From a bacterium (lineage in GTDB: Bacteria; Bacillota_I; Bacilli_A; Acholeplasmatales; Acholeplasmataceae): a stretch of 12,261 nt of DNA. The notes under the pieces are model-generated. The model made no database searches and was not told where the DNA came from. It worked only from the letters and a program-made list of their open reading frames with translations. The first letter of the stretch is position 1; every line of letters begins with the position of its first letter. Shown here in pieces: positions 1 through 7,128 of the stretch. Location of the stretch: contig JAAZUY010000011.1 of the NCBI GenBank assembly GCA_018623895.1, positions 1-12,261 of the forward strand. Direction: 5' to 3'. The position numbers were made by a program, and so were the translations under genes.

Positions 1-823
1 CTGTTGCAAATCCTCTTATCAAAACAGTTATGAGAGCTATACCAAGTCCATAAAAAACTTTTGATATGTTCCCCATTGGTGTTGTTGATTCATCAGTTGC
101 TACAAAAAATGCTACAAATAACAATTGTCCTTGTAATAATCCTAAAAATGGATCACTTAATTGATCGGGATAAAATAGTCCAAAAACGAAAGTAAATAAA
201 GTAGTAAAAAAGATTATTGAAAGCGGTACAAGATAATTTATTGATTTTAAAAGAATCATTGTAAATCCTAGTACTAAAACTAATATCAATAGTGTAGACC
301 CCGTTGGTCCCGAATATACACCTAGTAAATGATTCATTATTTCTGTAAAAGAAAATTCAATTGAAGGATTCACTAATTTAAAAGATTCTAGAATACTTCC
401 ATCAGAAGCATTTATAAATGAGTTGTTATAAACATTTGGAAATGTAACTTTTGTAAATATATATGCTGCAGACGAAGGAATAAAAATGTATTTCCCATAA
501 CCACCAAAAATCATTTTTCCAAAAAAAACACCAAAAAAAGTACCAATTAATATGACTTCTAATGTTATTCCAGGCGGCATTAGAAGAACAAATACTAACG
601 GTGTAATTAGAGATTCTGATTTTAAAACATATTTTCTTTTTCTTATCTTTGTAAATAAAAATTCAATTAAAATTGCAAATATAATTGAACTAATCGCTAA
701 TATAAGAATATTCAATCCATAAATACTTATACCCGACAATAATATAAGAACTAAAAATATAACTTTAATGTTCAACCTCTTAATATCTAAGTTTGTTTTT
801 TGTTGTTTTATTTCTTTATTCAC
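1..823 (-). CDS. NqrB/RnfD-family membrane protein, 3' end outside window
   Basis: Partial gene, about 274 codons visible; the C-terminus lies beyond base 1. I translated it by hand. A short charged N-terminus is followed by several hydrophobic helices. Family-like blocks are LITPLVFVLLMPPGI, GGYGKYIFIPSSAAYIF (compare the Rnf/Nqr GG-x-G-x-NPF-NPAA region) and FFVATDESTTPMG, followed by a helix ending in LIRGFATG. The last block matches the RnfD/NqrB ATDPVTSP...LIR signature. Known members are membrane subunits of sodium- or proton-coupled NADH:quinone or ferredoxin:NAD oxidoreductases, usually with FMN covalently bound at an SGAT-type threonine. No such motif appears in the visible part; the nearest is SGPTGST. 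Start: GTG at 823 is chosen because GAAAGGG lies about five bases upstream; an in-frame ATG at 856 is the alternative. No other Rnf/Nqr subunit is in the window, so whether it belongs to such a complex is unknown. Confidence 0.75.
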   Translation of the reverse strand, partial: MNKEIKQQKTNLDIKRLNIKVIFLVLILLSGISIYGLNILILAISSIIFAILIEFLFTKIRKRKYVLKSESLITPLVFVLLMPPGITLEVILIGTFFGVFFGKMIFGGYGKYIFIPSSAAYIFTKVTFPNVYNNSFINASDGSILESFKLVNPSIEFSFTEIMNHLLGVYSGPTGSTLLILVLVLGFTMILLKSINYLVPLSIIFFTTLFTFVFGLFYPDQLSDPFLGLLQGQLLFVAFFVATDESTTPMGNISKVFYGLGIALITVLIRGFAT

Positions 824-882
824 AGCAACCCTTTCACAATAGCAAGATAAATACATTTTCTCTCTATTTTTTTTACTGGATT

Positions 883-911
883 ATTATATCATATAGAAAA
901 AAAGATGTCTC
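883..911 (-). promoter_or_regulatory. Promoter of the RnfD-like gene
   Basis: On the minus strand a TATAAT -10 (883-888) is preceded by TGA, giving an extended -10. A GAGACA -35 (906-911, 4 of 6 matches to TTGACA) lies 17 bases upstream. The -35 is part of the downstream arm of the terminator hairpin of the preceding gene. Confidence 0.55.
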
Positions 912-940
912 GTAAAGTTATAATTTATATTTTATGAGAC
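899..940 (-). terminator. Probable intrinsic terminator of the DUF368 gene
   Basis: Arms GTCTCGTAAA (907-916) and TTTATGAGAC (931-940) form a 10-bp stem with one imperfect pair. On the minus strand the hairpin is followed by ATC and a run of seven T. It lies just after the DUF368 stop at 962. The imperfect pair and long AT-rich loop make it only moderately strong. Confidence 0.5.
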
Positions 941-961
941 TATCAAAAATTCTTAAGTTCT

Positions 962-1810
962 TTAATTGTTCTTTTTATTTCTTTCCGTTAGAAATATAAA
1001 AATAAAACCAAATAAAAATAAAAACAGACTTATTATATTTAAATCTACGAGTGGAATAAAAGACAATATAACAGTAACTGACCCAAACATTAAACCCAAA
1101 ATAGCGACATTTAACTTCTGAATATAGTTCATGATTGCATATTTAATTATTTTAATACAAATCAAAAAACCTACAAATCCACCTAACATAAACATAATCA
1201 ATATTATCCAATCGTTCGAAACTAATGCCTCTATTATAGTAGTATAAGTTCCGATAAAAACTAGTATCATAGAACCACTTAAGCCAGGAATAATTGCGGA
1301 AAAACTTCCTAAAAACCCAGAGGTAATAATAGTAATTGCTTTTACTATAAAATTATCAGCATTTGCTAAATAAAATTTTTCAAGAGATAGGAAATTTATC
1401 ACTAAAACTAAGCTGTAAAAGAATATAAAGATTAGTGTCAAAGAAAAAAAAGAATTTTTTTTAAGTTCCTTTTTTATAATTTTTTTAGAAATCATGTGAA
1501 TTGTTCCAGTAATCAAACCAACAAAGAAAATGTTAAGTTGTGATGGATATTTATCATATACTTGATCGATAAAATCTGCGATAAAAATAAACGAAATTAC
1601 TACACCTGTAGAAATAAACAACACATAGAAAAAGGATTTAAAAAAATGTTCTTTCCTTAAATAAATTACAGTGTTAAGATTTTCTATTAAATCGTTATAT
1701 ATTCCTAGTAGAATTGCTACTGTTCCAGAAGATAATCCAGGAGTTATCGCACTTGCTCCAATTAAAAAACCTTTAATAACTAATTTTATGTTTCTATATA
1801 AGTTTGTCAT
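962..1810 (-). CDS. popT: DUF368 family polyprenyl-phosphate transporter (PopT-type)
   Basis: Integral membrane protein of 282 residues. It contains two related halves: GFLIGASAITPGLSSGT near residues 14-30, and GFLGSFSAIIPGLSGS in the second half. These paired GxxxxxxxxPGxSG segments are the hallmark of DUF368 (PF04018). DUF368 proteins (PopT) were shown in 2022-2023 to be undecaprenyl-phosphate translocases that return the carrier lipid to the cytoplasmic face for reuse in envelope synthesis. About eight hydrophobic helices are apparent, with a basic loop (KKIIKKELKK) after the first half. Start: ATG at 1810 is preferred over the adjoining TTG at 1813, because a TATAAT box ends only seven bases before it and no Shine-Dalgarno is visible. 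The gene is divergent from HMG-CoA reductase, which fits a shared role in polyprenyl lipid supply and recycling. Family assignment is firm; transport activity here is inferred. Confidence 0.88.
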   Translation of the reverse strand: MTNLYRNIKLVIKGFLIGASAITPGLSSGTVAILLGIYNDLIENLNTVIYLRKEHFFKSFFYVLFISTGVVISFIFIADFIDQVYDKYPSQLNIFFVGLITGTIHMISKKIIKKELKKNSFFSLTLIFIFFYSLVLVINFLSLEKFYLANADNFIVKAITIITSGFLGSFSAIIPGLSGSMILVFIGTYTTIIEALVSNDWIILIMFMLGGFVGFLICIKIIKYAIMNYIQKLNVAILGLMFGSVTVILSFIPLVDLNIISLFLFLFGFIFIFLTERNKKNN

Positions 1811-1817
1811 CAATTCA

Positions 1818-1846
1818 ATTATACAAAAAAGTGTATTGAGAGTCTA
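1818..1846 (-). promoter_or_regulatory. Promoter of the DUF368 gene, predicted leaderless
   Basis: Minus-strand TATAAT (1818-1823) with TAGACT (1841-1846, 4 of 6 to TTGACA) at a 17-base spacer. The usual start of transcription, about seven bases past the -10, falls on or next to the ATG at 1810, implying a leaderless mRNA. Confidence 0.6.
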
Positions 1847-1881
1847 ATTTTAATCTATATTTTTAACTTATTTCTTTCATG

Positions 1882-1910
1882 TTGTCTTAAGTCAAAAAAA
1901 AGTGTATAAT
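1882..1910 (+). promoter_or_regulatory. Promoter of the HMG-CoA reductase/synthase operon
   Basis: TTGTCT (1882-1887) and TATAAT (1905-1910) are separated by exactly 17 bases. Predicted transcription starts near 1915-1917. This places the upstream in-frame GTG at 1902 inside the promoter, so that codon cannot start the protein from this promoter. A weaker extended -10, TGGTAAAAT (1948-1956), lies downstream and could be a second start. Confidence 0.7.
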
Positions 1911-1914
1911 GCAA

Positions 1915-1953
1915 ATGCTAAAGTTTGCTATTTTTTTTTTGATAAAATGGTAA
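1915..1953 (+). other. Possible leaderless 12-codon upstream ORF with a T10 tract
   Basis: An ATG at 1915 lies where the promoter at 1882-1910 should start transcription. It opens a 12-residue hydrophobic peptide, MLKFAIFFLIKW, ending at TAA 1951-1953. Its middle is a run of ten T (1931-1940). Adding one T, by mutation or polymerase slippage, would join this ATG in frame to HMG-CoA reductase. No evidence shows that it is translated, and a chance ORF is possible. Confidence 0.25.
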
Positions 1954-1991
1954 AATATATATATAAATTCATTAAACATATAGGATACTCT

Positions 1992-3041
1992 ATGTCAATA
2001 AAGTTAGATTTCACAAATGTGCCTACTAGCTTTGTAGGTCCAATATATTTTAAAGAAATGAACAATTTAAACGAAAAAATTACTTCAATTGAGTCAGAAG
2101 TTCCATTAGCAACCTACGAAACGACTCTTTTTCACTCTGTTCAAAGAGGGGCGAGACTTACAAGATTAGCAAAAACATTAAAAACATCCATAATTTCAAA
2201 TGGTATGACTAGGTCAGTTTTATTTCAATCTGAAAATACATCCGAACTTTTAAAATTAGGAAAATTTTTAAAAGAGAATATTTCTTTCTTTCAAAAAAAT
2301 ATTGTATCAAAAAATAGTAGATATACAATTTTAATCGATATAAATTTTAAAATCGTTTCAAATTTAATTTACATAAGATTTAAATTTACTACTGGAGAGG
2401 CTTCCGGTCACAATATGTCTACCTTTGCAAGCGATCAAATTTCATCTTATATTTTGAAAAAATTTAAACATCTAAAATATATTAGTGTCTCAGGAAATTA
2501 TTGTACAGATAAAAAAGTGAGTGCGGTTAATAGTATTTTAGGTAGAGGAAAAGAACTCTTAGCTGAAATTTTCTTGTCTCGTGAATTAGTAAAAAGAATA
2601 TTAAGAACTACCCCAGAAAAATTAGTAGAATTAAACATTAAAAAAAATTTGATTGGTTCAATAATTTCTGGAAGTACAATGAGTGCAAATGCTCATTATG
2701 CAAACATGCTTTTGGCTTTTTACATTGCAACTGGACAAGATGGTGCTAACATCGTAGAAGGTTCACAAGGAATAACACATTGTGAAGTAATAAATGATGA
2801 ACTGTACTTTTCTGTTAATATTCCTAATGTAATCGTAGGTACTATAGGTCACGGAAAAGAAGGGTCTTCTGCATATGATACTTTAAAAAAAATAAACTGT
2901 TTGGGAAACGGATCTTCCGAAAAATTAGCTCACTTAGCAGCTGCGACTGTTTTATGTGGAGAACTTTCATTATTAGCTGCATTAACAAACCAAAATGAAC
3001 TTACAACAAGTCATAAAAGAATTGAAAGGATTAACAAATGA
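1992..3041 (+). CDS. mvaA: Hydroxymethylglutaryl-CoA reductase, class I-like
   Basis: Converts HMG-CoA to mevalonate with a nicotinamide cofactor; cytosolic, committing step of the mevalonate pathway. From ATG 1992 it has 349 residues. Visible blocks: PLATYET (Glu43), SGNYCTDKK (residues 168-175, catalytic Lys), NAHYANMLLAFYIATGQD (Asp250), ATVLCGELSLLAAL (318-331) and TTSHKR (His341), so the Glu/Lys/Asp/His catalytic set is complete. The blocks match class I (eukaryotic and archaeal) enzymes better than the class II enzymes of staphylococci and streptococci. The cofactor-region signature is altered: GEASGHNM instead of GDAMGMNM, and GTIGHGKEG instead of GTVGGGT. Start: AGGA at 1982-1985 gives good spacing to ATG 1992, and the GTG at 1902 lies in the promoter; ATG 1947 is in frame but lacks a ribosome binding site. 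It overlaps HMG-CoA synthase by ATGA. Confidence 0.93.
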   Translation: MSIKLDFTNVPTSFVGPIYFKEMNNLNEKITSIESEVPLATYETTLFHSVQRGARLTRLAKTLKTSIISNGMTRSVLFQSENTSELLKLGKFLKENISFFQKNIVSKNSRYTILIDINFKIVSNLIYIRFKFTTGEASGHNMSTFASDQISSYILKKFKHLKYISVSGNYCTDKKVSAVNSILGRGKELLAEIFLSRELVKRILRTTPEKLVELNIKKNLIGSIISGSTMSANAHYANMLLAFYIATGQDGANIVEGSQGITHCEVINDELYFSVNIPNVIVGTIGHGKEGSSAYDTLKKINCLGNGSSEKLAHLAAATVLCGELSLLAALTNQNELTTSHKRIERINK

Positions 3042-4159
3042 ACGTTGGCATCGATTTAATTAATTTTTATATCCCAAAATATTACCTAAATATGAATGAA
3101 TTAGCAAAATTACGTGGTATAGACGAAAATAAATATTCAAAAGGTATCGGTCAAAATAAAATGTCAATCATTTCACCACTCGAAGACATTGTAACCATGG
3201 CTGCTGAAGCATCTTATGATATAGTAAAAGAAAACAAAAAATATATTGATACTATTTTATTTGCTACTGAATCATCAATTGATTTTTCTAAAGCTGCTGG
3301 AAACTATCTACATAAGATACTTGGTTTGTCTCCATCAGTGAGAATTTTAGAATTTAAACAAGCATGTTATGCTGCAACCGGTGCTCTTCAATTGGCTGCA
3401 GATTATGTTCGTTCTAATCCTAATAAGAAGGTCTTAGTTGTATCAAGTGATGTTGCTTGGTATGGATTTGAGAATGCTGGAGAATCTACTCAAGGTGCCG
3501 GAGCAATTGCAATGCTTGTCTCTAAAGACCCAAAAATAGCAATAGTTAATAAGGGGGAATTTGTGACTGATGAAATTTCTGATTTCTATAGACCTTCATA
3601 CCAAGAAGTTCCAACAGTAGATGGAAAATTATCAATAAAAAGTTACATTAAAATGCTAAAATTACTTGATCCACAAGAAAAATACATTTTTACATGCTTC
3701 CATATGCCTTTTGCAAAAATGGCAGATAAAGCAAATGCAACATTAAAATATCCAATATCTGATGAACACTTAAGAATTGCAAAATATTTTACCAGTGAAG
3801 TAGGAAACATCTATAACGGTTCTTTGTTTTTAAGTCTAATTTCCGTTTTAACTTTATCTAAAATTGATTTAAGTAATCAATCTATTGGCATGTTTTCATA
3901 TGGTTCTGGTGCAATAGGCGAATTCTTTTCTTTAAAATTATCAAATCAATATGAAAAATATATCGATAAAGAACAATTTTTGAGAAAATTAAAAGATCGA
4001 ATTGAGTTAACTTCAGAAGAATATATTAATTTCATGAAAAACTATCAAATTAAGGAAACCACACATAAACTTATCAATTATAATAAATCTCTTGAGGTAA
4101 ATAGATTCATTATTGACTCAATTAAAAGTGGACAACGAACATATAAAAAAATAGCCTAA
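3038..4159 (+). CDS. mvaS: Hydroxymethylglutaryl-CoA synthase
   Basis: Condenses acetyl-CoA with acetoacetyl-CoA to HMG-CoA, the step before the reductase encoded just upstream. The 373 residues fit the bacterial family (about 385-390). It is a thiolase-fold enzyme with the full catalytic triad: Glu78 in FATESSID, nucleophile Cys110 in KQACYAATGALQLA, and His222 in CFHMPFAKM. The C-terminal YGSGAIGEFFS block is also typical. The start ATG overlaps the reductase stop (ATGA), and AAAGGA lies seven bases before it inside the reductase gene, indicating translational coupling. The stop codon lies in the loop of a terminator hairpin shared with the converging isomerase gene. The C-terminal 60 residues are rich in Lys and less recognisable. 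Confidence 0.96.
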   Translation: MNVGIDLINFYIPKYYLNMNELAKLRGIDENKYSKGIGQNKMSIISPLEDIVTMAAEASYDIVKENKKYIDTILFATESSIDFSKAAGNYLHKILGLSPSVRILEFKQACYAATGALQLAADYVRSNPNKKVLVVSSDVAWYGFENAGESTQGAGAIAMLVSKDPKIAIVNKGEFVTDEISDFYRPSYQEVPTVDGKLSIKSYIKMLKLLDPQEKYIFTCFHMPFAKMADKANATLKYPISDEHLRIAKYFTSEVGNIYNGSLFLSLISVLTLSKIDLSNQSIGMFSYGSGAIGEFFSLKLSNQYEKYIDKEQFLRKLKDRIELTSEEYINFMKNYQIKETTHKLINYNKSLEVNRFIIDSIKSGQRTYKKIA

Positions 4160-4172
4160 TGGCTATTTTTTC
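4145..4172. terminator. Bidirectional intrinsic terminator between converging operons
   Basis: AAAAAATAGCC (4146-4156), loop TAAT (4157-4160), GGCTATTTTTT (4161-4171): a perfect 11-bp stem with a T tract on each strand. It serves both the mvaS and the isomerase transcripts. The two reading frames overlap by four bases here, and both stop codons fall at the loop. Confidence 0.9.
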
Positions 4173-5178
4173 TTTGATTTATGAAATTAAGTAATTTCTG
4201 ATTAAAAATAAGTTTTTTTGATTTAAGCTCTTCTATCGACTTTGCGTTTAATACTGCCATAATATTTTTCACATCTTCAATAAGATTTTTAGCTTTTTTT
4301 ATTGCCTCTTCTAAAGAATTCTCTTCTACTAGTTTCAAGAAATAACCCGACATTCCAACCAATTTAGCTCCTAATGCAAGTGCCTTTACTATATCATAAG
4401 CGTCTCTAATGCCTCCGCTTGCAAATATATTTAATTGCTTTTTATTTATATTTTTCAAATCTAATAAGGATTCAACTGTTGAAAAACCATGATTTTCAAA
4501 TGACTCTAACCTTGTCTCTCTTCTGTGATTTTCAATTTTTATAAAGTTAGTGCCACCTTTTCCAGAAATATCAATATTTCTCACACCCAAATCATACAAC
4601 ATTGAGACAGATTCTTTAGACATTCCGAATCCAACTTCTTTTACTATAACTGGAATCTTTATTTTAGAAGTTATTTCTTTTATTTTTTCTTTACTAAAAG
4701 AAAAAAACCTATCTCCCTCTGGCATTATAATTTCTTGGGCGGCATTTAAATGAATTTGGATTGCGTCTGCTTTTAATATATCAATTGCTTTTAAAACATT
4801 ATTAAAATTTTTCGTAATCCCAATATTCGCGAAAATCAATCCATCTCGATTAATTTCTCTTACAATAGAAAAACTGTTTTTCCATTTTTCGTTTTTTATA
4901 GCTGCTGAAATAGATCCAGTAGCAATAGGAAAACCACAAGCTTTAGATAATTTAGCAAGTTTTTTGTTAACCTCTAAACTTTTTAAAGATCCCCCTGACA
5001 TGGCATTAATATAAATTGGACTTAACAATTTCCTATCAAAAAAATTTACAGAAATATCAACGCTACTACAATCGGTATAACAAAGAGACTCTGGGACAAA
5101 TCTTACGTGATCAAAATCATTATTTATAAATTTTTGATTTAATGCTAAACTTATGTGATCATCTTTTCTATTACTCAA
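4156..5178 (-). CDS. fni: Isopentenyl-diphosphate delta-isomerase, type 2 (FMN-dependent)
   Basis: Interconverts IPP and DMAPP using reduced FMN; TIM-barrel flavoprotein, 340 residues (usual 330-350). Visible motifs: N-terminal NRKDDHI, NAMSGG (58-63), ATGSISAA (86-93), QIHLNAAQEIIMPEGDR (141-157, with the active-site HLNxxQE), VKEVGFG (179-185), GKGGTNF (206-212), ASGGIR (253-258) and ALALGAKLVG. These are the type 2 signature and are unrelated to the Nudix type 1 enzyme. The start is TTG at 5178, not ATG: an AGAGG lies nine bases upstream, the conserved RKDDHI motif follows at once, and the codon overlaps the phosphomevalonate kinase stop as TTGA. Last gene of the four-gene mevalonate operon; its end is in the shared terminator. 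Confidence 0.96.
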   Translation of the reverse strand: MSNRKDDHISLALNQKFINNDFDHVRFVPESLCYTDCSSVDISVNFFDRKLLSPIYINAMSGGSLKSLEVNKKLAKLSKACGFPIATGSISAAIKNEKWKNSFSIVREINRDGLIFANIGITKNFNNVLKAIDILKADAIQIHLNAAQEIIMPEGDRFFSFSKEKIKEITSKIKIPVIVKEVGFGMSKESVSMLYDLGVRNIDISGKGGTNFIKIENHRRETRLESFENHGFSTVESLLDLKNINKKQLNIFASGGIRDAYDIVKALALGAKLVGMSGYFLKLVEENSLEEAIKKAKNLIEDVKNIMAVLNAKSIEELKSKKLIFNQKLLNFINQRKNSH

Positions 5179-6185
5179 TTTTCTATACCTCTAATTAACC
5201 CATCAATATTTTTGTACTTATTGTTTATTTCAATCATAAATTTATTGAACTTTTCATTTTTTTCTTTGATAAAAAATATATTGTCTCCGCCGCCAGCACC
5301 TGAAACTTTTCCAACAATATTATATTTCTCTCCTATCGTAAAAATTTCATTCATTTCTTTTGTTATTATCTTTTTATCCATAAATTGGTCCATTTTAATT
5401 TGAACATGATAACAATATAAAATTATATTTTTTATTTCTCTTATGTTTTTTTCCTCTAATGCTACTTTAAATATTTTAACATATTTATCTATTAGTCTAA
5501 TAAACTTTTTTCTTGTCTCAGTTGAAACCTTTTTTTTATACAATTGAACCAATTTTTCTGTATGCCCAGCTCGACCAGTATTTATTACAAAAATCGGGAA
5601 TTTAGTTTCTAAAGGTTTAATTATTAATCCTTTCCATCGCTTTTCTAATGAATCTTTTAAAAACTTTTTTTCAGTGAGCTTATCTGGTTTTCTGTATAAA
5701 ATTGGACGATTAAAACAACTGCATGCAATATCCCCAAATGAACTATATTCAAATTTGTTTTTTAATGCTAAAACAGATAATTTATAAGTTTCATGGGGTG
5801 AAAGAAAAACCTTATGGTATTGCAACACTGATTGAATTACTCCAACTAAAAATGCACCAGAGGTACCTAGACCAAGTTTTACTTTCCCTACATCTAAATC
5901 ACTATCAACTGAAATTTTGTTTGGTATTAATTTTATATTTTGTTGCTTTAAAAAATCGTAAGCTATTTTAAGGCCTTTACCCCATGTTTCATTCGTATCA
6001 AGGTTTTTTGGATTATATATAATATCAGAGTTCCATTGATTACTTAAAATAATAAAGCTCTTATCTGAGACGACTTCAAAATTTATTGTTTTTTTAGTTG
6101 GCAAAATAATTGATTTAGATCCCTCAACTGATGTATATTCCCCTACAATAAATAGTTTACCTGGAATTCTAAGATTCACTTTCAT
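5175..6185 (-). CDS. mvaK2: Phosphomevalonate kinase
   Basis: Phosphorylates 5-phosphomevalonate to 5-diphosphomevalonate with ATP. GHMP-kinase superfamily, 336 residues, close to Gram-positive homologues. Motifs: N-terminal PGKLFIVGEY (8-17), the ATP-binding KLGLGTSGAFLVG (103-115), SSFGDIACSCF (148-158) and C-terminal KVSGAGGGDN. The second motif is slightly unusual, GLGTSGA where GLGSSAA is common. Its position between the decarboxylase and isomerase genes matches the mvaK1-mvaD-mvaK2-fni order known from staphylococci and streptococci, which separates it from mevalonate kinase. ATG 6185 lies inside the end of the decarboxylase gene (17-nt overlap); GAAGGAG is 12 bases upstream, rather far, and no in-frame alternative lies nearer to it. 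The stop overlaps the isomerase start. Confidence 0.93.
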   Translation of the reverse strand: MKVNLRIPGKLFIVGEYTSVEGSKSIILPTKKTINFEVVSDKSFIILSNQWNSDIIYNPKNLDTNETWGKGLKIAYDFLKQQNIKLIPNKISVDSDLDVGKVKLGLGTSGAFLVGVIQSVLQYHKVFLSPHETYKLSVLALKNKFEYSSFGDIACSCFNRPILYRKPDKLTEKKFLKDSLEKRWKGLIIKPLETKFPIFVINTGRAGHTEKLVQLYKKKVSTETRKKFIRLIDKYVKIFKVALEEKNIREIKNIILYCYHVQIKMDQFMDKKIITKEMNEIFTIGEKYNIVGKVSGAGGGDNIFFIKEKNEKFNKFMIEINNKYKNIDGLIRGIEN

Positions 6186-7125
6186 AAATAATCTTTGCTC
6201 CTTCAGTATCTATATTAGACCACAAAACGTTATAACCTTTTGAAATTAATAATTCACTTATTGTGTTTATATTTTTTTCTTTTGTTATTATTTTTACATT
6301 TGGACCTGCATCCATAGTTACAAATGCTTCAAAAATACCCTTTTTTCTTGAATTTTGAATCAATCGAATCAATTCATAAGATTTACTGGTTAAATATTGG
6401 ATTTTTGGATTTGATAGCTCACATACTTTATGCATTAATAAAGCATTTTTTTCGAATAGTTCTCCTAGACTACTGAAGTCTTTTTTATTCTTGTAAAACT
6501 CAAATAATTCTGCATCAATAAAGCTTTGATTTATCCAATCATTATATATTTTGGATGTTTTAACACTTGTGGCCATAGCTTTTGTTGATCCTATTTGCTT
6601 TTTTTTGTCTGAGATTATTGATATTCCAACTCTAATATCATTGAATGGCCAAGTTAATTTACTTAATGACCCATCTGAATTCCATTTTACGCACCCCGGT
6701 AAAAGACTTCTTATAGCAGAGCCTGATCCTTTTCTTGTAATCGTAGCTAATTTTTCTAAATTAAATTTTTTTTCAAAGAACCTGTTTGCAGTTATAGCCA
6801 ATGCCGCAAACCCACTAGCAGATGAAGCAAGCCCAGCAGCTGTTGGACCTGTATTTTTAGACTCAACTTTTACACCATTTAGATCATCGCTGAAATAATT
6901 TAAAAATTTTTTTATTTTTTGACTTTCCTCAAAATTTTCTTTTCCATTTAAAAAAAATTCAAATTTGTCATTTTTAGTCTTTGTTATGGTTGTTTCTGAT
7001 TCAAATACATCAAGACTAAGAGAAATTGATGGCTGAAAGGGTATAACTTCTATTTCATCCTTTTTCCCCCAATATTTAATTAATGCAATATTTATTGGTG
7101 CTCTACCTATGACTTTACTTTTCAT
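6169..7125 (-). CDS. mvaD: Diphosphomevalonate decarboxylase
   Basis: ATP-dependent decarboxylation of mevalonate 5-diphosphate to isopentenyl diphosphate. GHMP fold, 318 residues (typical bacterial length 315-330). Clear signatures: APINIALIKYWGK (9-21), the phosphate-binding PTAAGLASSASGFAALA (94-110), RKGSGSAIRSLLPG (131-144) and TMDAGPNVKI containing Asp272, which corresponds to the catalytic aspartate. Asp rather than Lys/Thr in this region and the KYWGK motif separate true diphosphomevalonate decarboxylases from the archaeal phosphomevalonate decarboxylase/3-kinase variants. Only three bases separate its ATG from the mevalonate kinase stop; AGAGAGG inside the end of that gene is about 14 bases away, so expression is probably coupled. 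Confidence 0.96.
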   Translation of the reverse strand: MKSKVIGRAPINIALIKYWGKKDEIEVIPFQPSISLSLDVFESETTITKTKNDKFEFFLNGKENFEESQKIKKFLNYFSDDLNGVKVESKNTGPTAAGLASSASGFAALAITANRFFEKKFNLEKLATITRKGSGSAIRSLLPGCVKWNSDGSLSKLTWPFNDIRVGISIISDKKKQIGSTKAMATSVKTSKIYNDWINQSFIDAELFEFYKNKKDFSSLGELFEKNALLMHKVCELSNPKIQYLTSKSYELIRLIQNSRKKGIFEAFVTMDAGPNVKIITKEKNINTISELLISKGYNVLWSNIDTEGAKIIYESES

Positions 7126-7128
7126 TTA

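Noticed and set aside
1911..1940. GCAAA/TTTGC hairpin followed by ten T as an attenuator for mvaA
   Set aside because: The left arm (1911-1915) lies at or upstream of the predicted transcription start, so the stem would not form in the transcript from that promoter.
1902..1991. N-terminal extension of HMG-CoA reductase from the GTG at 1902
   Set aside because: The GTG lies inside the -10 region of a strong promoter, and the added residues do not resemble the family; ATG 1992 has a ribosome binding site.
4550..4753. Plus-strand open frame inside the isomerase gene, and similar frames at 5155, 5723, 6551, 7277, 8516 and 9916
   Set aside because: All are antisense or out-of-frame shadows of well-supported genes, with no recognisable protein features.
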